Of a DNA stretch of 64,000 bases, positions 16,170-28,235 are shown in pieces. Position 1 is the stretch's first letter; each line of letters begins with the position of its first letter. This DNA comes from Billgrantia lactosivorans (GTDB taxonomy: Bacteria > Pseudomonadota > Gammaproteobacteria > Pseudomonadales > Halomonadaceae), in contig NZ_QHGY01000008.1 in the NCBI RefSeq assembly GCF_003254665.1, positions 62,001 to 126,000 on the forward strand. Direction: 5' to 3'. Position numbers and translations under genes: made by a program. The notes under the pieces were generated by a model, which had not been told where the DNA came from, searched no databases, and saw nothing but the letters and a program-made list of their open reading frames with translations.

Positions 16170-17171
16170 TCAGTCGAAGTCGATTTCCCAGGGCCGTGGC
16201 CTCGCCGCCTCCTCCTGGGGTACCCGGACCCAGACGAAATGGTTGGCGTCGAGCCGCCGTTCGCCGCTCCAGCGGTAGGCGACGAGGCGCCCGAACTTCA
16301 CCGCGCTGTAGTCCAGGCAGGCGATATTGGCGGTGGGCAGCGCCGGTATGCCCTCGCACCAGTAGTGGCCGATGAACAGCGGGGGCTGGTCGAGCCCGTA
16401 GTGGGGCAGGCGCGCGCGCTCGCTCGCGCTCAGCTCGCGCTCCTCGAGGTCGTCGGGCAGGTTGTCGGGCTGAAAGATCACGTCGCCCCAGGTGCGCGGC
16501 TCGCGGGCCCAGAAGTGGGCGCGAAAGCTGCGCCGGGTGAAGCCGTCGCCGGAGTGGATCTCCACGCCCTCCGGCAGGGGAATGTGCACGCCGCGGGTCA
16601 GCCGGTCGAGTACGCGGTAGGCCAGCGTGCCCGGGGCCACCGACTGCTGCAGGAACGGCTCGTCGATGACCCCACCCGGGCACTCGCGCTCCAGCGCGTC
16701 GACCAGCGATTGATCCCAGCAGGCGTGGACCACGCGGAAGTCCGCGAAGTCCAGGTAGAGCGGGATGTCCATGAACCAGGCCAGGGTCTCGTCCCACTCC
16801 GCCGGGTGGTCGTGGTACTGGTCGAGGGTCTCCTTGATGATGCGATTGTGGCGCGGGGAGTGGGGGCGCAGCCATTCGCGCCCCTGCCGACGCGGGGCGC
16901 GATGGCAGTAGGCCAGGGCATTGTACTCGTGGTTGCCCATGACGATGTGCGCCTCGCCCTCCTCCACCATGCGCCGGGCGATGGACACGGCGAGGCGGAT
17001 CCGCGGGCCGCGATCGATCAGGTCGCCGAGGAAGATCACCTTGCGCCGGGGATGGCGGTAGACGCCGCCCCGCTGGTGGTAGCCGAGCCTCTCGAGCAGT
17101 GCCCCGAGGGTCGCCCCGCAGCCGTGCACGTCGCCGATCAGATCGTAGCCTTCCAACGCCGCCTGCCTCAC
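16170..17171 (-). CDS. Calcineurin-like metallophosphatase
   Basis: This 333-residue protein carries the metallophosphoesterase motifs 'DLIGDVHGCG' (residues 10-19), 'IFLGDLIDRGP' and 'VMGNHEYNALAY', plus later metal-ligand histidines in 'VVHACWD' and 'FIGHYW'. The domain resembles PP2A-like bacterial serine/threonine or Ap4A phosphatases, with a larger C-terminal part than ApaH. Substrate unknown. It starts one base after the nadK stop, so it is very likely co-transcribed and perhaps coupled with NAD kinase. Confidence 0.85.
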   Translation of the reverse strand: MRQAALEGYDLIGDVHGCGATLGALLERLGYHQRGGVYRHPRRKVIFLGDLIDRGPRIRLAVSIARRMVEEGEAHIVMGNHEYNALAYCHRAPRRQGREWLRPHSPRHNRIIKETLDQYHDHPAEWDETLAWFMDIPLYLDFADFRVVHACWDQSLVDALERECPGGVIDEPFLQQSVAPGTLAYRVLDRLTRGVHIPLPEGVEIHSGDGFTRRSFRAHFWAREPRTWGDVIFQPDNLPDDLEERELSASERARLPHYGLDQPPLFIGHYWCEGIPALPTANIACLDYSAVKFGRLVAYRWSGERRLDANHFVWVRVPQEEAARPRPWEIDFD

Positions 17172-17172
17172 G

Positions 17173-18066
17173 TCAATCCCCCAGCCGGTTGCTCCAGCCC
17201 AGCTTGCTGCGCAGGACCTCGTAGAAGTTGTGACCGAGGGGATGCACCAGTTGCACCCGCTGGGGCTTGCGCTTCACCACCAGCACATCGTCCGGCTTGG
17301 CCACGGCCCGGGTCTGGCCGTCACAGCTGATGTGCGGGTAGGTCTGGTTGGTCTCGCCGATGTGCACATGGATCTCGCTGGCGGCGTCGATGACGATGGG
17401 CCGGCTCGAGAGGGTATGCGGGAACATCGGCACCAGCTCGATCACGTCGAGCTTGGGGTGCATGATCGAGCCGCCCCCCGACAGCGCATAGGCGGTGGAG
17501 CCGGTGGGCGTGGCCATGATCAGGCCATCGCTGCGCTGGCTGCAGACGAACTGCTTGTCGATGAACAGCTCGAACTCGATCATGCGCACCGCCTTGCCCG
17601 GATGCAGCACGACCTCGTTGAGGGCATCACCGCTGCCGACCAGGGTGCCGTCGCGATACAGCTCGGCGTCGAGCAGGAAGCGCTCCTCGACCTCGTACCG
17701 GCCGTCCAGCACCTGGCCGACGCGCTCCTCCAGCTCGTCGGGCGAGATGTCGGTGAGAAAGCCCAGCCGCCCACGATTGACGCCCAGCACCAGGGTGCCG
17801 CTGTGGCACAGCGTGCGCGCGGCGCCCAGCAGGCTGCCGTCGCCACCCACCACGATGACCAGGTCGCAGAGTTCGCCGAGGGTGCGCCGGCTGGCCTCGG
17901 GGTGGCCATGGTCGAGCAGCACGGTGGCGGTGCGGTCCTCGACGATGACGTGGAGGCCACGCGCGTCGAGAAAGCGCAGCAGGCGCTTCAGGGTCTCGAC
18001 CACCTTGGTGCTGCCCAGGCGGCCGATCAGACCGATGTTCTTGAACCCCTCGTGCTCTTTCTGCAT
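17173..18066 (-). CDS. nadK: NAD kinase
   Basis: This 297-residue protein is of typical NadK length. 'IVVGGDGSLLGAAR' carries the GGDG motif at residues 74-77. 'GVNRGRLGFLTDISPDEL', 'LNEVVLH' and 'SDGLIMATPTGSTAYALSGG' follow as in all NadK proteins. It phosphorylates NAD to NADP using ATP. ATG at 18066 (MQKEHEG) follows a GAGACCAGGG ribosome site; an in-frame ATG ten codons upstream (18096) has no good site. Confidence 0.94.
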   Translation of the reverse strand: MQKEHEGFKNIGLIGRLGSTKVVETLKRLLRFLDARGLHVIVEDRTATVLLDHGHPEASRRTLGELCDLVIVVGGDGSLLGAARTLCHSGTLVLGVNRGRLGFLTDISPDELEERVGQVLDGRYEVEERFLLDAELYRDGTLVGSGDALNEVVLHPGKAVRMIEFELFIDKQFVCSQRSDGLIMATPTGSTAYALSGGGSIMHPKLDVIELVPMFPHTLSSRPIVIDAASEIHVHIGETNQTYPHISCDGQTRAVAKPDDVLVVKRKPQRVQLVHPLGHNFYEVLRSKLGWSNRLGD

Positions 18067-18130
18067 GCCCTGGTCTCTCGGCTCATGGCCGCTCATTATG
18101 GAGGCTGGGTGCAGGGCGGGCAAACCCGGC

Positions 18131-19000
18131 TCAGGCGGCCGCCGCCGAGCGGCGCCGCAGCCACCATTCGTTGAGCAGCAGCGAGCCGACGATGATCGCC
18201 CCGCCGATGGCCAACCGCCCCAGGTCGGCGTCACGGTTCCAGATCAGCAGGTTGACCAGCAGCCCGGCGGGGATCAAGGCGTTGTTCATGATCGCCAGCG
18301 CGCCGGCGTCGACGCGGGTGGCGCCGAGGTTCCAGAAGAAATAGCCGAGGCCCGAGGCCACCAGGCCGAGCCAGGCCAGCACCCCCCAGTGCACCGCGGT
18401 GCTGGGCAGCTGCCCGGGATTGCCGAGCAGCGCGAAGCCCGGCAGCGCCACCACCAGGGCGCCGAGATAGAACCAGGCAAAGACGCTGTGGCGCGGCAGC
18501 TCGGCGGGCAGCGACGCCGATAGCCGACGATAGCCCACCTGGCCCAGCGCGAAGCAGAGGTTGGCCCCCTGCACCACCAGGAAGCCCAGCCAGAAGCCGC
18601 TGTCGACGCCGTCGTAGCGGATCACCGCGGCGCCCAGCACCGCCAGGGCGGCAGTGAGCAGGTAGAATGGCGTGAAGCGCCCGAACAGGGCATCGTCGAG
18701 CAGCGTCACGTAGAGCGGCGTGAAGATGGTGAACAGCAGCACCTCCGGCACCGAGAGCAGCAGGAAGGACTGATAGAAGAAGATGTACATCACGCCGAGC
18801 TGCACGGCGCCCAGGCCCATCAGCGCCAGTCGCTGACGCCCCACCAGCCGCTTCGGCCGCAGGAACGGCAGGAACACCAGGGCGGCCAGGCCGACGCGCA
18901 TCAGCACCGCGAAGTAGCTGTCCACCTGGCCGGCCAGATAGACGCCGATCAGCGAGAACGAGAAGGCCCAGAGCGCGGTGACGCCAATGAGATAGCCCAC
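18131..19000 (-). CDS. EamA/DMT-superfamily transporter
   Basis: This 289-residue protein has about ten hydrophobic helices and two EamA-type halves. It starts 'VGYLIGVTALWAFSFSLIG', ends with a basic tail, and contains 'ALWAFSF', 'FYQSFLLLSVPEVLLFTIF' and 'GLVASGLGYFFWNLGATRVD'. The start codon is GTG at 19000, with AAGAGG 7-8 bases upstream; the longer ATG frame enters glpD. It probably exports or imports a small metabolite; the substrate cannot be read from sequence. Confidence 0.85.
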   Translation of the reverse strand: MGYLIGVTALWAFSFSLIGVYLAGQVDSYFAVLMRVGLAALVFLPFLRPKRLVGRQRLALMGLGAVQLGVMYIFFYQSFLLLSVPEVLLFTIFTPLYVTLLDDALFGRFTPFYLLTAALAVLGAAVIRYDGVDSGFWLGFLVVQGANLCFALGQVGYRRLSASLPAELPRHSVFAWFYLGALVVALPGFALLGNPGQLPSTAVHWGVLAWLGLVASGLGYFFWNLGATRVDAGALAIMNNALIPAGLLVNLLIWNRDADLGRLAIGGAIIVGSLLLNEWWLRRRSAAAA

Positions 19001-19058
19001 GGTTAACCTCTTCTTTCGGTTGGGTTGACGGGCGATTATACCGCCATCCCACGCCGCC

Positions 19059-20759
19059 TCAATGCGACGCTCGTTGCCCCGACGCGGCGGCAGGCGGGTG
19101 CCGGGGGCCGCCCGCCGCGGACCGCTCGCCGGCCGTTGCCTCGTCCCGCTCGCGCCGGGTGGTGGCGAAATATTCCTCCAGTCGCGCCTCGGCCGCATCG
19201 CCGAACAGGATGGCACACGCCTCGCGCAGGCCGGGCGACTGGCGCATCGCCTCTTCGTGCACCACCAGCGCGATCTTGGAGCGACGCCGCAGGAAGTCCT
19301 CCAGCCGCGCGATCATCTCGCGCCGCTTGGCATAGTGCAGTTCGCAGCGCAGGTACTCGGTGCCCTCGATCAGCACCTCGGCCTGGCGCGGGTCCTCGCG
19401 AATCTCCTCGAGCATCTCCAGCGCGTGGGTGCCGTAGCGCCGCCACAGTCGGCTCGACAGCGGCTCGGAGGCGTCGCCGGCAGTCAGGTCGTCGAGACGC
19501 ATCAGGCTGGCCTGGTGCAGGAACTGGCGGCGTACCTGATCCGGCGGTTCGCCGTACCAGCGGTACTTCGGGTAGGGCACGCCGACCCCCATCCGGCCGA
19601 CCTCGGCGACGATCTCCTCGCCCACGTTGAGGCAGTCGGTCAGCTTGCCGCCGAAGATGCTCAGGTGGGCATCTTGTGGGTTGACGTCGATGGCGTGCTT
19701 GCGCGACAGCTGCAGGAAGTCGCGCTCGCCGCCGCCCTCGGCGCGGATGGCCAGGGGCCGCACGCCGCAGCGGATGGAGATGATGTCCTCCTTGCCCAGC
19801 GGCCGGTCGAGTTCGAGGCGCTTGTTGATGTTGTCGAGGACGAAGCGGATGTCGTCCTCGCTCGCCACCACGTCGGGCCGTTCGACCCGGGTATCGGTGG
19901 TCCCGATGCAGGTTCTCGGTCCCATCGGGATGACGAAGAACAGGCGGCCGTCGTCGGCGAAGAACGCCAGCACCCGGCGGTTGTCGGTGAGCCGCGGCAC
20001 GATCAGGTGGATGCCCTTCGAATAGAGGTGGCGATGGCTCGTGGCCTGGCCGGTGAGTGCATTGTGCTCGTCGACCCAGGGACCGGCGGCGTTGATCAGT
20101 ACCCTGGCGCGGATCTCTCTCTCGCCACCGCCGATCACGTCGCGCGCCCGGGTGATCCAGAGGCCGCCCTGGCGCTGGGCTCCCAGCGATTCGACGTAGT
20201 TCACCGCCACGGCGCCATAGTTGAGCGCGCCACGCACGAAGTTGAAGACGAAGCGTGCATCATTGTCGTGCAGGTAGGCATCGGAGTATTCGAAGCCACC
20301 CACGGCGTCGCGAACGTCGACGATCGGCTCGCTCTGGCGGATCGCCCGGGGCGAGAGGAAGCGCGGTATGCGGGTGAAGCCGTTGCCGATCAGCCAGTAG
20401 AGCCAGGCGCCCGCCCAGAGGTAGCGCGGGTGATAGCGGAAGCCGCGAGTGATGGTGGTCAGGAAGCGAATTTCCTGGACCGTGGCGGGGTAGCTCCTGA
20501 TCAGGTGGTTGCGGCTCATGCAGAGCTTGCGCACCAGCGCGAAGTCGCGGCTCTCCATGTACTTGATGCCGCCCCATACCAGGTTGGATGAGTGCATGCT
20601 GGTACTGCCGGCAAAGTCGCCGCGGTCGATCAGGGCGACGCGCACGCCCTTGCCGGCCAGGGCGGCGGCCGAGGCCGCACCGTTGATGCCGCCGCCCACG
20701 ATCAGGACGTCGAACACCTCGCCGCCGAGTTTCTCGATGTTGCTGCTACGCAGTTCCAT
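19059..20759 (-). CDS. glpD: Glycerol-3-phosphate dehydrogenase (FAD, aerobic)
   Basis: This 566-residue flavoprotein has an N-terminal dinucleotide-binding fold, 'FDVLIVGGGINGAASAAALA' (residues 16-35), and 'ALIDRGDFAGSTSMHSSNLV'. Further GlpD blocks are 'GPRTCIGTTDTRVE', 'IRCGVRPLA' and 'LSIFGGKLTDCLNVGEE'. It oxidises glycerol-3-phosphate to DHAP at the membrane and feeds electrons to quinone. It is the last gene of the glpSTPQUV cluster, behind a hairpin at 20783-20811. ATG 20759 has AAGG upstream; the longer frame reads through that hairpin. The C-terminus has a low-complexity Ala/Arg-rich tail after residue 545. Confidence 0.93.
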   Translation of the reverse strand: MELRSSNIEKLGGEVFDVLIVGGGINGAASAAALAGKGVRVALIDRGDFAGSTSMHSSNLVWGGIKYMESRDFALVRKLCMSRNHLIRSYPATVQEIRFLTTITRGFRYHPRYLWAGAWLYWLIGNGFTRIPRFLSPRAIRQSEPIVDVRDAVGGFEYSDAYLHDNDARFVFNFVRGALNYGAVAVNYVESLGAQRQGGLWITRARDVIGGGEREIRARVLINAAGPWVDEHNALTGQATSHRHLYSKGIHLIVPRLTDNRRVLAFFADDGRLFFVIPMGPRTCIGTTDTRVERPDVVASEDDIRFVLDNINKRLELDRPLGKEDIISIRCGVRPLAIRAEGGGERDFLQLSRKHAIDVNPQDAHLSIFGGKLTDCLNVGEEIVAEVGRMGVGVPYPKYRWYGEPPDQVRRQFLHQASLMRLDDLTAGDASEPLSSRLWRRYGTHALEMLEEIREDPRQAEVLIEGTEYLRCELHYAKRREMIARLEDFLRRRSKIALVVHEEAMRQSPGLREACAILFGDAAEARLEEYFATTRRERDEATAGERSAAGGPRHPPAAASGQRASH

Positions 20760-20782
20760 GTGCGGACCTTTTTGCAAGCAAA

Positions 20783-20811
20783 GGCCCCGCTCGGCGAGCC
20801 CGAACGGGGCC
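20783..20811 (-). terminator. Hairpin between glpV and glpD
   Basis: On the minus strand a 7-bp GGCCCCG/CGGGGCC stem (20805-20811 with 20783-20789) encloses a 15-base loop and is followed by TTTGCTTGC and an A-rich stretch. The T-run is weak. It may be a partial terminator or an mRNA 3'-end stabiliser that lowers glpD expression relative to the binding protein. Confidence 0.5.
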
Positions 20812-20914
20812 TGGGATGACCCGGACGGGCTACCGGAAACACGTGGTTCGCTGTCGGCCCGGCACGTGCGTGCCGGGCCTTGCCGCGCCGGACACCAGCT
20901 CCGGCGCCGGCTCC

Positions 20915-22657
20915 CTATTGACGTGTACCGGCAGCCATCCACTCCTCCATCATCTCGTCGTAGGGCACGGTGGTGCCCTGCGGCATCTCGTCGTCCAGCT
21001 TGGCCTTGGGCGAGCCCTCCTGCGACAGCCACTCCTCGGGGTCACGCTCCTCGTTCAGCACCGGCGCATAGGCCTCGAACACGTTGGCCCGTGCCAGGCG
21101 TGCCATGATGTTGTCGAGCGCGCCGGCCAGGTTGTCCAGGGCCTCTTGCGGCTCGATCTCGCCGCTGACCGCAGGGGCCAGGTTCTGCCACCACAGCGGC
21201 GCCATGCGCGGGTAGTCGGGCACGTTGGTCGAGGACGGCGTCCAGTTGGACTCGTTGGGGCTGCGGTAGAACTCCACCAGCCCGCCCAGCTTCGGCGCCA
21301 TCTCGCTCATCTGGTCGGAGAAGATGTCGGACTCGCGAATCGGCGTGAGGCCGGCCATCAGCTTCTCCAGCGACACGCTCTTGGACACGGTGAACTGGGC
21401 GAACAGCCAGGCCGCGGTGCGCCGATCCTCGGGGGTGGAATCGAAGAAGGTCCAGGAGCCCACGTCCTGGTAGCCGACCTTCATGCCCTCCTCCCAGTAC
21501 GGCCCGGTGGGCGACGGCGCCATGCGCCACTTGGGGTTGCCCTCGTCGTCGGTCACCGGCAGCCCCGGGTCGGTCATGTCGGCGGTGAAGGCGGTGTACC
21601 AGAAGATCTGCTGGGCGATGTTGCCCTGGGCGGGCACCGGCCCGGCCTCGCCGAAGGTCATGCCCTGGGCCTCGTCCGGCGCGTACTTGTCGAGCCACTC
21701 GACCATCTTGGTGACGGCGAATACCGAGGCCGGCGAGTTGGTCGCCCCGCCGCGGCTGACGCTGGCACCGACCGGGCGGCTCTCCTCGTCGACGCGAATG
21801 CCCCAGTCGTCGACCGGGTTGCCGAACGGCACGCCGGGGCTGCCCATGCCGGCCATGGAGAGCCAGGAGTCGTGGAAGCGCCAGCCCAGCGACGGGTCGC
21901 GGCGGCCGTAGTCCATGTGCCCGTAGACCTGCTCGCCGTCGATCTCGCCGACATGCTCGGTGAAGAACTCGGCGATGTCCTCGTAGGCGGTCCAGTTGGT
22001 GGGCACGCCGAGGTCGTAGCCGTAGATCTCGCGGAACTGCTCCTGCAGGTCCTCGCGCTGGAACCAGTCATAGCGGAACCAGTAGAGGTTGGCGAACTGC
22101 TGGTCAGGCAGCTGGTAGAGATTGCCGTCGGGGCCGGTGCCGTACTGCAGGCCGATGAAGTCGTCGAGGTCCAGCGTCGGCAGGGTGAAGTCCTTCCACT
22201 CGTTCTCCATCGCCTCGGTCAGGTTGACGGTGACCCCGTAGCGGATGTGGGTGCCGATGGCGTCGGAGTCGTTGACGTAGGCGTCGTAGATGTTGCGCCC
22301 GGTCTGCATCTGGGTCTGCATGTTGTCCACCACATCGCCCTCGCCGATGATGTTGTGGGTGACCCGAATGCCGGTCAGTTCCTCGAAGGCGGGAACCAGC
22401 ACGTCGCGCTCCCACACGTGGGTGGTGAGGCCCTCGGCGACGGTATTGATCTCCATGTCGCGGAACGGCTCGGCGGCCTCGGCGAACCACAGCAACTCCT
22501 CGATCTGCTCCTCGCGGGAGAGCGTCGAATTCTGGAAGTGCTCGTCGACCAGCCGTTCGGCGATCGCGCGCGCATCGTGGGAGTCGGCATGCAGGGCGCC
22601 GGAGGCGAGCAGCAGACTGCCCGCCAGCGCCGTGAGTTTGAATCTGTTGTTCTTCAT
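20915..22657 (-). CDS. glpV: Glycerol ABC transporter substrate-binding protein
   Basis: This 580-residue extracellular solute-binding protein has a signal peptide of about 25 residues (ALHADS cleavage region). It is large for the family and shows 'AEGLTTHVWERDVLVPAFEE' and 'GRNIYDAYVNDSD'. It fits GlpV of the GlpSTPQUV glycerol system described in Rhizobium leguminosarum, because it lies with two permeases, two ATPases, a DUF2160 protein and glpD in the same order. GAGGTC precedes ATG 22657. A longer in-frame start would enter glpU. Confidence 0.9.
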   Translation of the reverse strand: MKNNRFKLTALAGSLLLASGALHADSHDARAIAERLVDEHFQNSTLSREEQIEELLWFAEAAEPFRDMEINTVAEGLTTHVWERDVLVPAFEELTGIRVTHNIIGEGDVVDNMQTQMQTGRNIYDAYVNDSDAIGTHIRYGVTVNLTEAMENEWKDFTLPTLDLDDFIGLQYGTGPDGNLYQLPDQQFANLYWFRYDWFQREDLQEQFREIYGYDLGVPTNWTAYEDIAEFFTEHVGEIDGEQVYGHMDYGRRDPSLGWRFHDSWLSMAGMGSPGVPFGNPVDDWGIRVDEESRPVGASVSRGGATNSPASVFAVTKMVEWLDKYAPDEAQGMTFGEAGPVPAQGNIAQQIFWYTAFTADMTDPGLPVTDDEGNPKWRMAPSPTGPYWEEGMKVGYQDVGSWTFFDSTPEDRRTAAWLFAQFTVSKSVSLEKLMAGLTPIRESDIFSDQMSEMAPKLGGLVEFYRSPNESNWTPSSTNVPDYPRMAPLWWQNLAPAVSGEIEPQEALDNLAGALDNIMARLARANVFEAYAPVLNEERDPEEWLSQEGSPKAKLDDEMPQGTTVPYDEMMEEWMAAGTRQ

Positions 22658-22719
22658 GTTGACCTCGTTCTGCGTGTGGTCGTCATCCTTGACGCGGTTA
22701 TCGTCCGTACAGCCTTGGT

Positions 22720-22992
22720 TCAGCCCCAGCGCATCAGCACCAGCAACCAGAGGACAGAAATCCCCAGGGCCAACCAAATCGAGAGATCGGTGAAGCCGAC
22801 CGTCGCCAGGTGGATGTAGGCGGCGGAGAGCAGTCCGATGAAGAGGCGGTCGCCGCGGGTCGTGGCGATCGGCAGGAAGCCGCGCCGCTCCACCGTCGGG
22901 GAGACCAGCTCCCAGGCCGTCATGCCGAGCAGAATGACGGCGATGACGGAGAAGAAGATTGCCGTGGGCAGGGTCCAGACCATCCATTCCAT
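22720..22992 (-). CDS. glpU: Small DUF2160 membrane protein of the glycerol ABC operon
   Basis: This 90-residue protein has about three hydrophobic segments: 'TAIFFSVIAVILLGMTAWEL', a middle one around 'FIGLLSAAYIHLATVG' and a last one at 'LALGISVLWLLVLM'. It matches DUF2160, always found in glpSTPQUV operons. Its function is unknown. A strong GGGGAGGAAGG site precedes ATG 22992. It lies 16 bases after glpQ and 62 bases before glpV. Confidence 0.85.
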   Translation of the reverse strand: MEWMVWTLPTAIFFSVIAVILLGMTAWELVSPTVERRGFLPIATTRGDRLFIGLLSAAYIHLATVGFTDLSIWLALGISVLWLLVLMRWG

Positions 22993-23008
22993 GTCGCCTT
23001 CCTCCCCT

Positions 23009-23902
<894 letters not shown>

Positions 23903-23903
23903 G

Positions 23904-24784
23904 TCAGGCGCCTCCCTGTGCAGTGTTGTCCTTCTGGCTGTTCATGATCGCGGTGTAGAAGACCCAGCAGACCAGCAGGATGATGAGGAAGTAGATCAGC
24001 GAAAAGGCCGCCGAGGGGCCCAGGTCCTGCTGGGCGATGGCCATGGTCGTCAGCGACTGGCTGAGGAAGGTGGTGGAACTGCCCGGCCCGCCTCCGGTCA
24101 GGACGAACGGCTCGGCGTAGATCATGAAGGAGTGCATGAAGCGCAGCAGCACGCCGATCACCAGCACGTTGGTCAGCTTGGGCAGCTGGATGTAGCGGAA
24201 CACCGCCCACCGCGAGGCGCGATCGATGCGCGCCGCCTGGTAGTAGGCGTCCGGGATCGAGCGCAGGCCGCTGTAGCACAGCAGCGCGATCAGCGGCGTC
24301 CAGTGCCATACGTCCATCAGGATGATCGTGGCCCAGGCATCGGTGGGGTTGCGGGTGATGTTGTAGGCATAGCCCAGTTCACGAATGCCCACGCCCATCA
24401 GGCCGATGTCGCCGCGGGTGAAGAGCTGCCAGATGCTGCCCACCACGTTCCACGGGATCAGCAGCGGCAGCGTGATCAGGATCAGCACCGCGGAGGCCTG
24501 CCAGCCGCGCTTGGGCATCAGCAGGGCGATGCCGATCCCCAGCGGCACCTCGATCGCCAGGATGGTGAACGAGAAGGCGAACTGGCGCAGCAGCGCCGCC
24601 TGCAGGGAGCGATCGTTGAGGATGGCCTCGAACCACTCGGTGCCGGTGAAGAAGCGGGTATTGGCGTCGAACACGTCCTGCACGGAGTAGTTGACCACCG
24701 TCATCAGCGGCACGATGGCCGAGAAGGCCACCAGCAGCAGCATGGGCAGGATCAGGAACCAGGCCCGGTTGTTCTGCACCTTGT

Positions 24785-24788
<4 letters not shown>
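23904..24788 (-). CDS. glpP: Glycerol ABC transporter permease
   Basis: This 294-residue MalF-type permease has about six membrane helices. Its EAA-like loop includes 'SGLRSIPDAYYQAARIDRA' and is followed by 'LPKLTNVLVIG'. It forms the membrane channel with GlpQ. The start at 24788 shares ATGA with the glpT stop; the 15-residue longer frame upstream overlaps glpT and is not needed. Confidence 0.9.
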
Positions 24789-26970
<2,182 letters not shown>

Positions 26971-27501
26971 GCTGAACTCTTTGTCGTCGTTATCGAGTCG
27001 TTGTATGAAGCGGGGCACCTCGCGCGCACGGCATCGCTTGCCGCAGCCCGCCAGGGCGATGGCCAGACACGGCAAGTTTCGCTGGAGACGCTCGCCTCAC
27101 GGGCAGCGCAGAGGGGGCACCGGATCGCCCGCTCTTGCCTCGGTTGCAGGGGAGTGGATAGGACATGGGCTCGCCTGTTGTTCTTGTCGAGTCGTCGTCA
27201 TTGAGGCCGTGACAAACGAACAGCTATCGGCGTCACGCATTCGATTGTGATCGAAAACGAACCTCAAATGTTCGAATTACGATAGCGAGACTAGCCCAGA
27301 GAGCGATGGGCGGCAACGCCCATGTTCGAATCAACACTTATACCATGGTCTAATCTAGCCAGGCTCCGTCAGGGCCTGGCGCTTTCCACCGGCTTCGCCC
27401 GCCTTCCGCTGGCGCCAGCATTGTTCGGTTACGAAGATGTCGGTTGGCGGAAGCGGACCCGCCCCAGGCTGCACACCTGGCGACGCCGTGTGCCACCTGG
27501 C
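26971..27501. other. Intergenic region upstream of glpS
   Basis: About 530 bases without a convincing gene. The part next to glpS (26971-27240) shows nothing beyond the ribosome-binding site. The segment 27246-27330 holds a candidate promoter and GlpR-like half-sites for the glp operon. The remainder up to the YqaE stop at 27502 contains only short shadow frames. Confidence 0.6.
27246..27330 (-). promoter_or_regulatory. Candidate glp operon promoter with GlpR-like half-sites
   Basis: Reading the minus strand, TTGCCG (27311-27316), a 17-base spacer and TAGTCT (27288-27293) form a plausible sigma70 promoter. Three elements resemble the E. coli GlpR half-site WATGTTCGWT. One is ATGTTCGAA at 27322-27330. 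One is AATGTTCGAA at 27267-27276. One is an imperfect palindrome on the minus strand at 27246-27265, 'GAGGTTCGTTTTCGATCACA'. They flank the promoter. A DeoR-family GlpR repressor elsewhere in the genome is therefore a reasonable guess. The consensus is recalled, not searched. Confidence 0.4.
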
Positions 27502-28005
27502 TCAGTCCTGCCGGCGCCGCAGCCAGGCCCAGGCGTAGAGGCAACCTGGCACCCACCCCAACAGCGTGAGAAGCAGGCAGATGACCACCCGTCGGCCTCC
27601 TCCCTGGGCCAGGCCGACGGCCAAGGGAGGCAGCAGCACGGCGAGCGCCTGGTAGGCAAAGCGCAAAGCGGGCGACGCCTGCCAGGCTGGCGACGAAGGC
27701 GCCACCGCCTCGGCCCTGCCCGGCCCGGTAGACGAGGAAGGCACATACTCCTGAACCGCATCGTCCACCTCGCGCCCCGGCCGATGCGCCTCGTGGTCGA
27801 TCTTCGGGTCGATGCCCTCCGCCCCCTCGGCCAGTTCCTCGTGGTAGCGCTCCCAGTCCTCCCAGTCATAGGGCGTGCCGGCCCGTGGCCGATGCCCTCC
27901 CGCTTCACGGGCCCGCTCCCACGCCTTCTCTTCCAGGGTGTTGGGGCGCTCCTCGTCCCGGCGGCCATCGAGCCCTTTTCTGGCCAGGTATTCGCGCGCG
28001 TCCAT
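27502..28005 (-). CDS. YqaE/Pmp3-family membrane protein with long hydrophilic N-terminal extension
   Basis: The last 50 residues of this 167-residue protein match the Pmp3/YqaE family of small stress-related membrane proteins. They have 'ALAVLLPPLAVGLAQG' and 'LLLTLLGWVPGCLYAWAW', two hydrophobic hairpin helices. Family members are usually only about 50-60 residues. The first ~115 residues are a charged, Trp/Glu/Arg-rich segment (for example 'YDWEDWERYHEELAEG') that I do not recognise. GGGAGGCGG precedes ATG 28005. In yeast, Pmp3 affects membrane potential and salt tolerance, which would suit a halophile, but the role here is inferred. Confidence 0.8.
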   Translation of the reverse strand: MDAREYLARKGLDGRRDEERPNTLEEKAWERAREAGGHRPRAGTPYDWEDWERYHEELAEGAEGIDPKIDHEAHRPGREVDDAVQEYVPSSSTGPGRAEAVAPSSPAWQASPALRFAYQALAVLLPPLAVGLAQGGGRRVVICLLLTLLGWVPGCLYAWAWLRRRQD

Positions 28006-28235
28006 AACCGCCTCCCGCTGTGATCGTGGCGCCAGTTCCGCTGGGCCTCCTGACAAGCTAGCCCAGGTTTCACCTCTTGGAGCCATTCCGTCCCGGCCAT
28101 GTTCCGCGGCCCCCCGTGCCCCTGTCGTCAAGGGCACGAGCGTTGGCCAGATGTTGAAGAGCTTCCTTATGCCCGGGTCGTCTCGGCTATGCTGAAGGTG
28201 TCCCGCCGAGAGCGTTCGGAACAAGGAGATGCGCC

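Noticed and set aside
20783-20811. Hairpin before glpD as an operon boundary that makes glpD a separate unit
   Set aside because: The T-run is weak and no promoter is obvious before glpD, so full termination is not supported; kept only as a possible attenuating hairpin.
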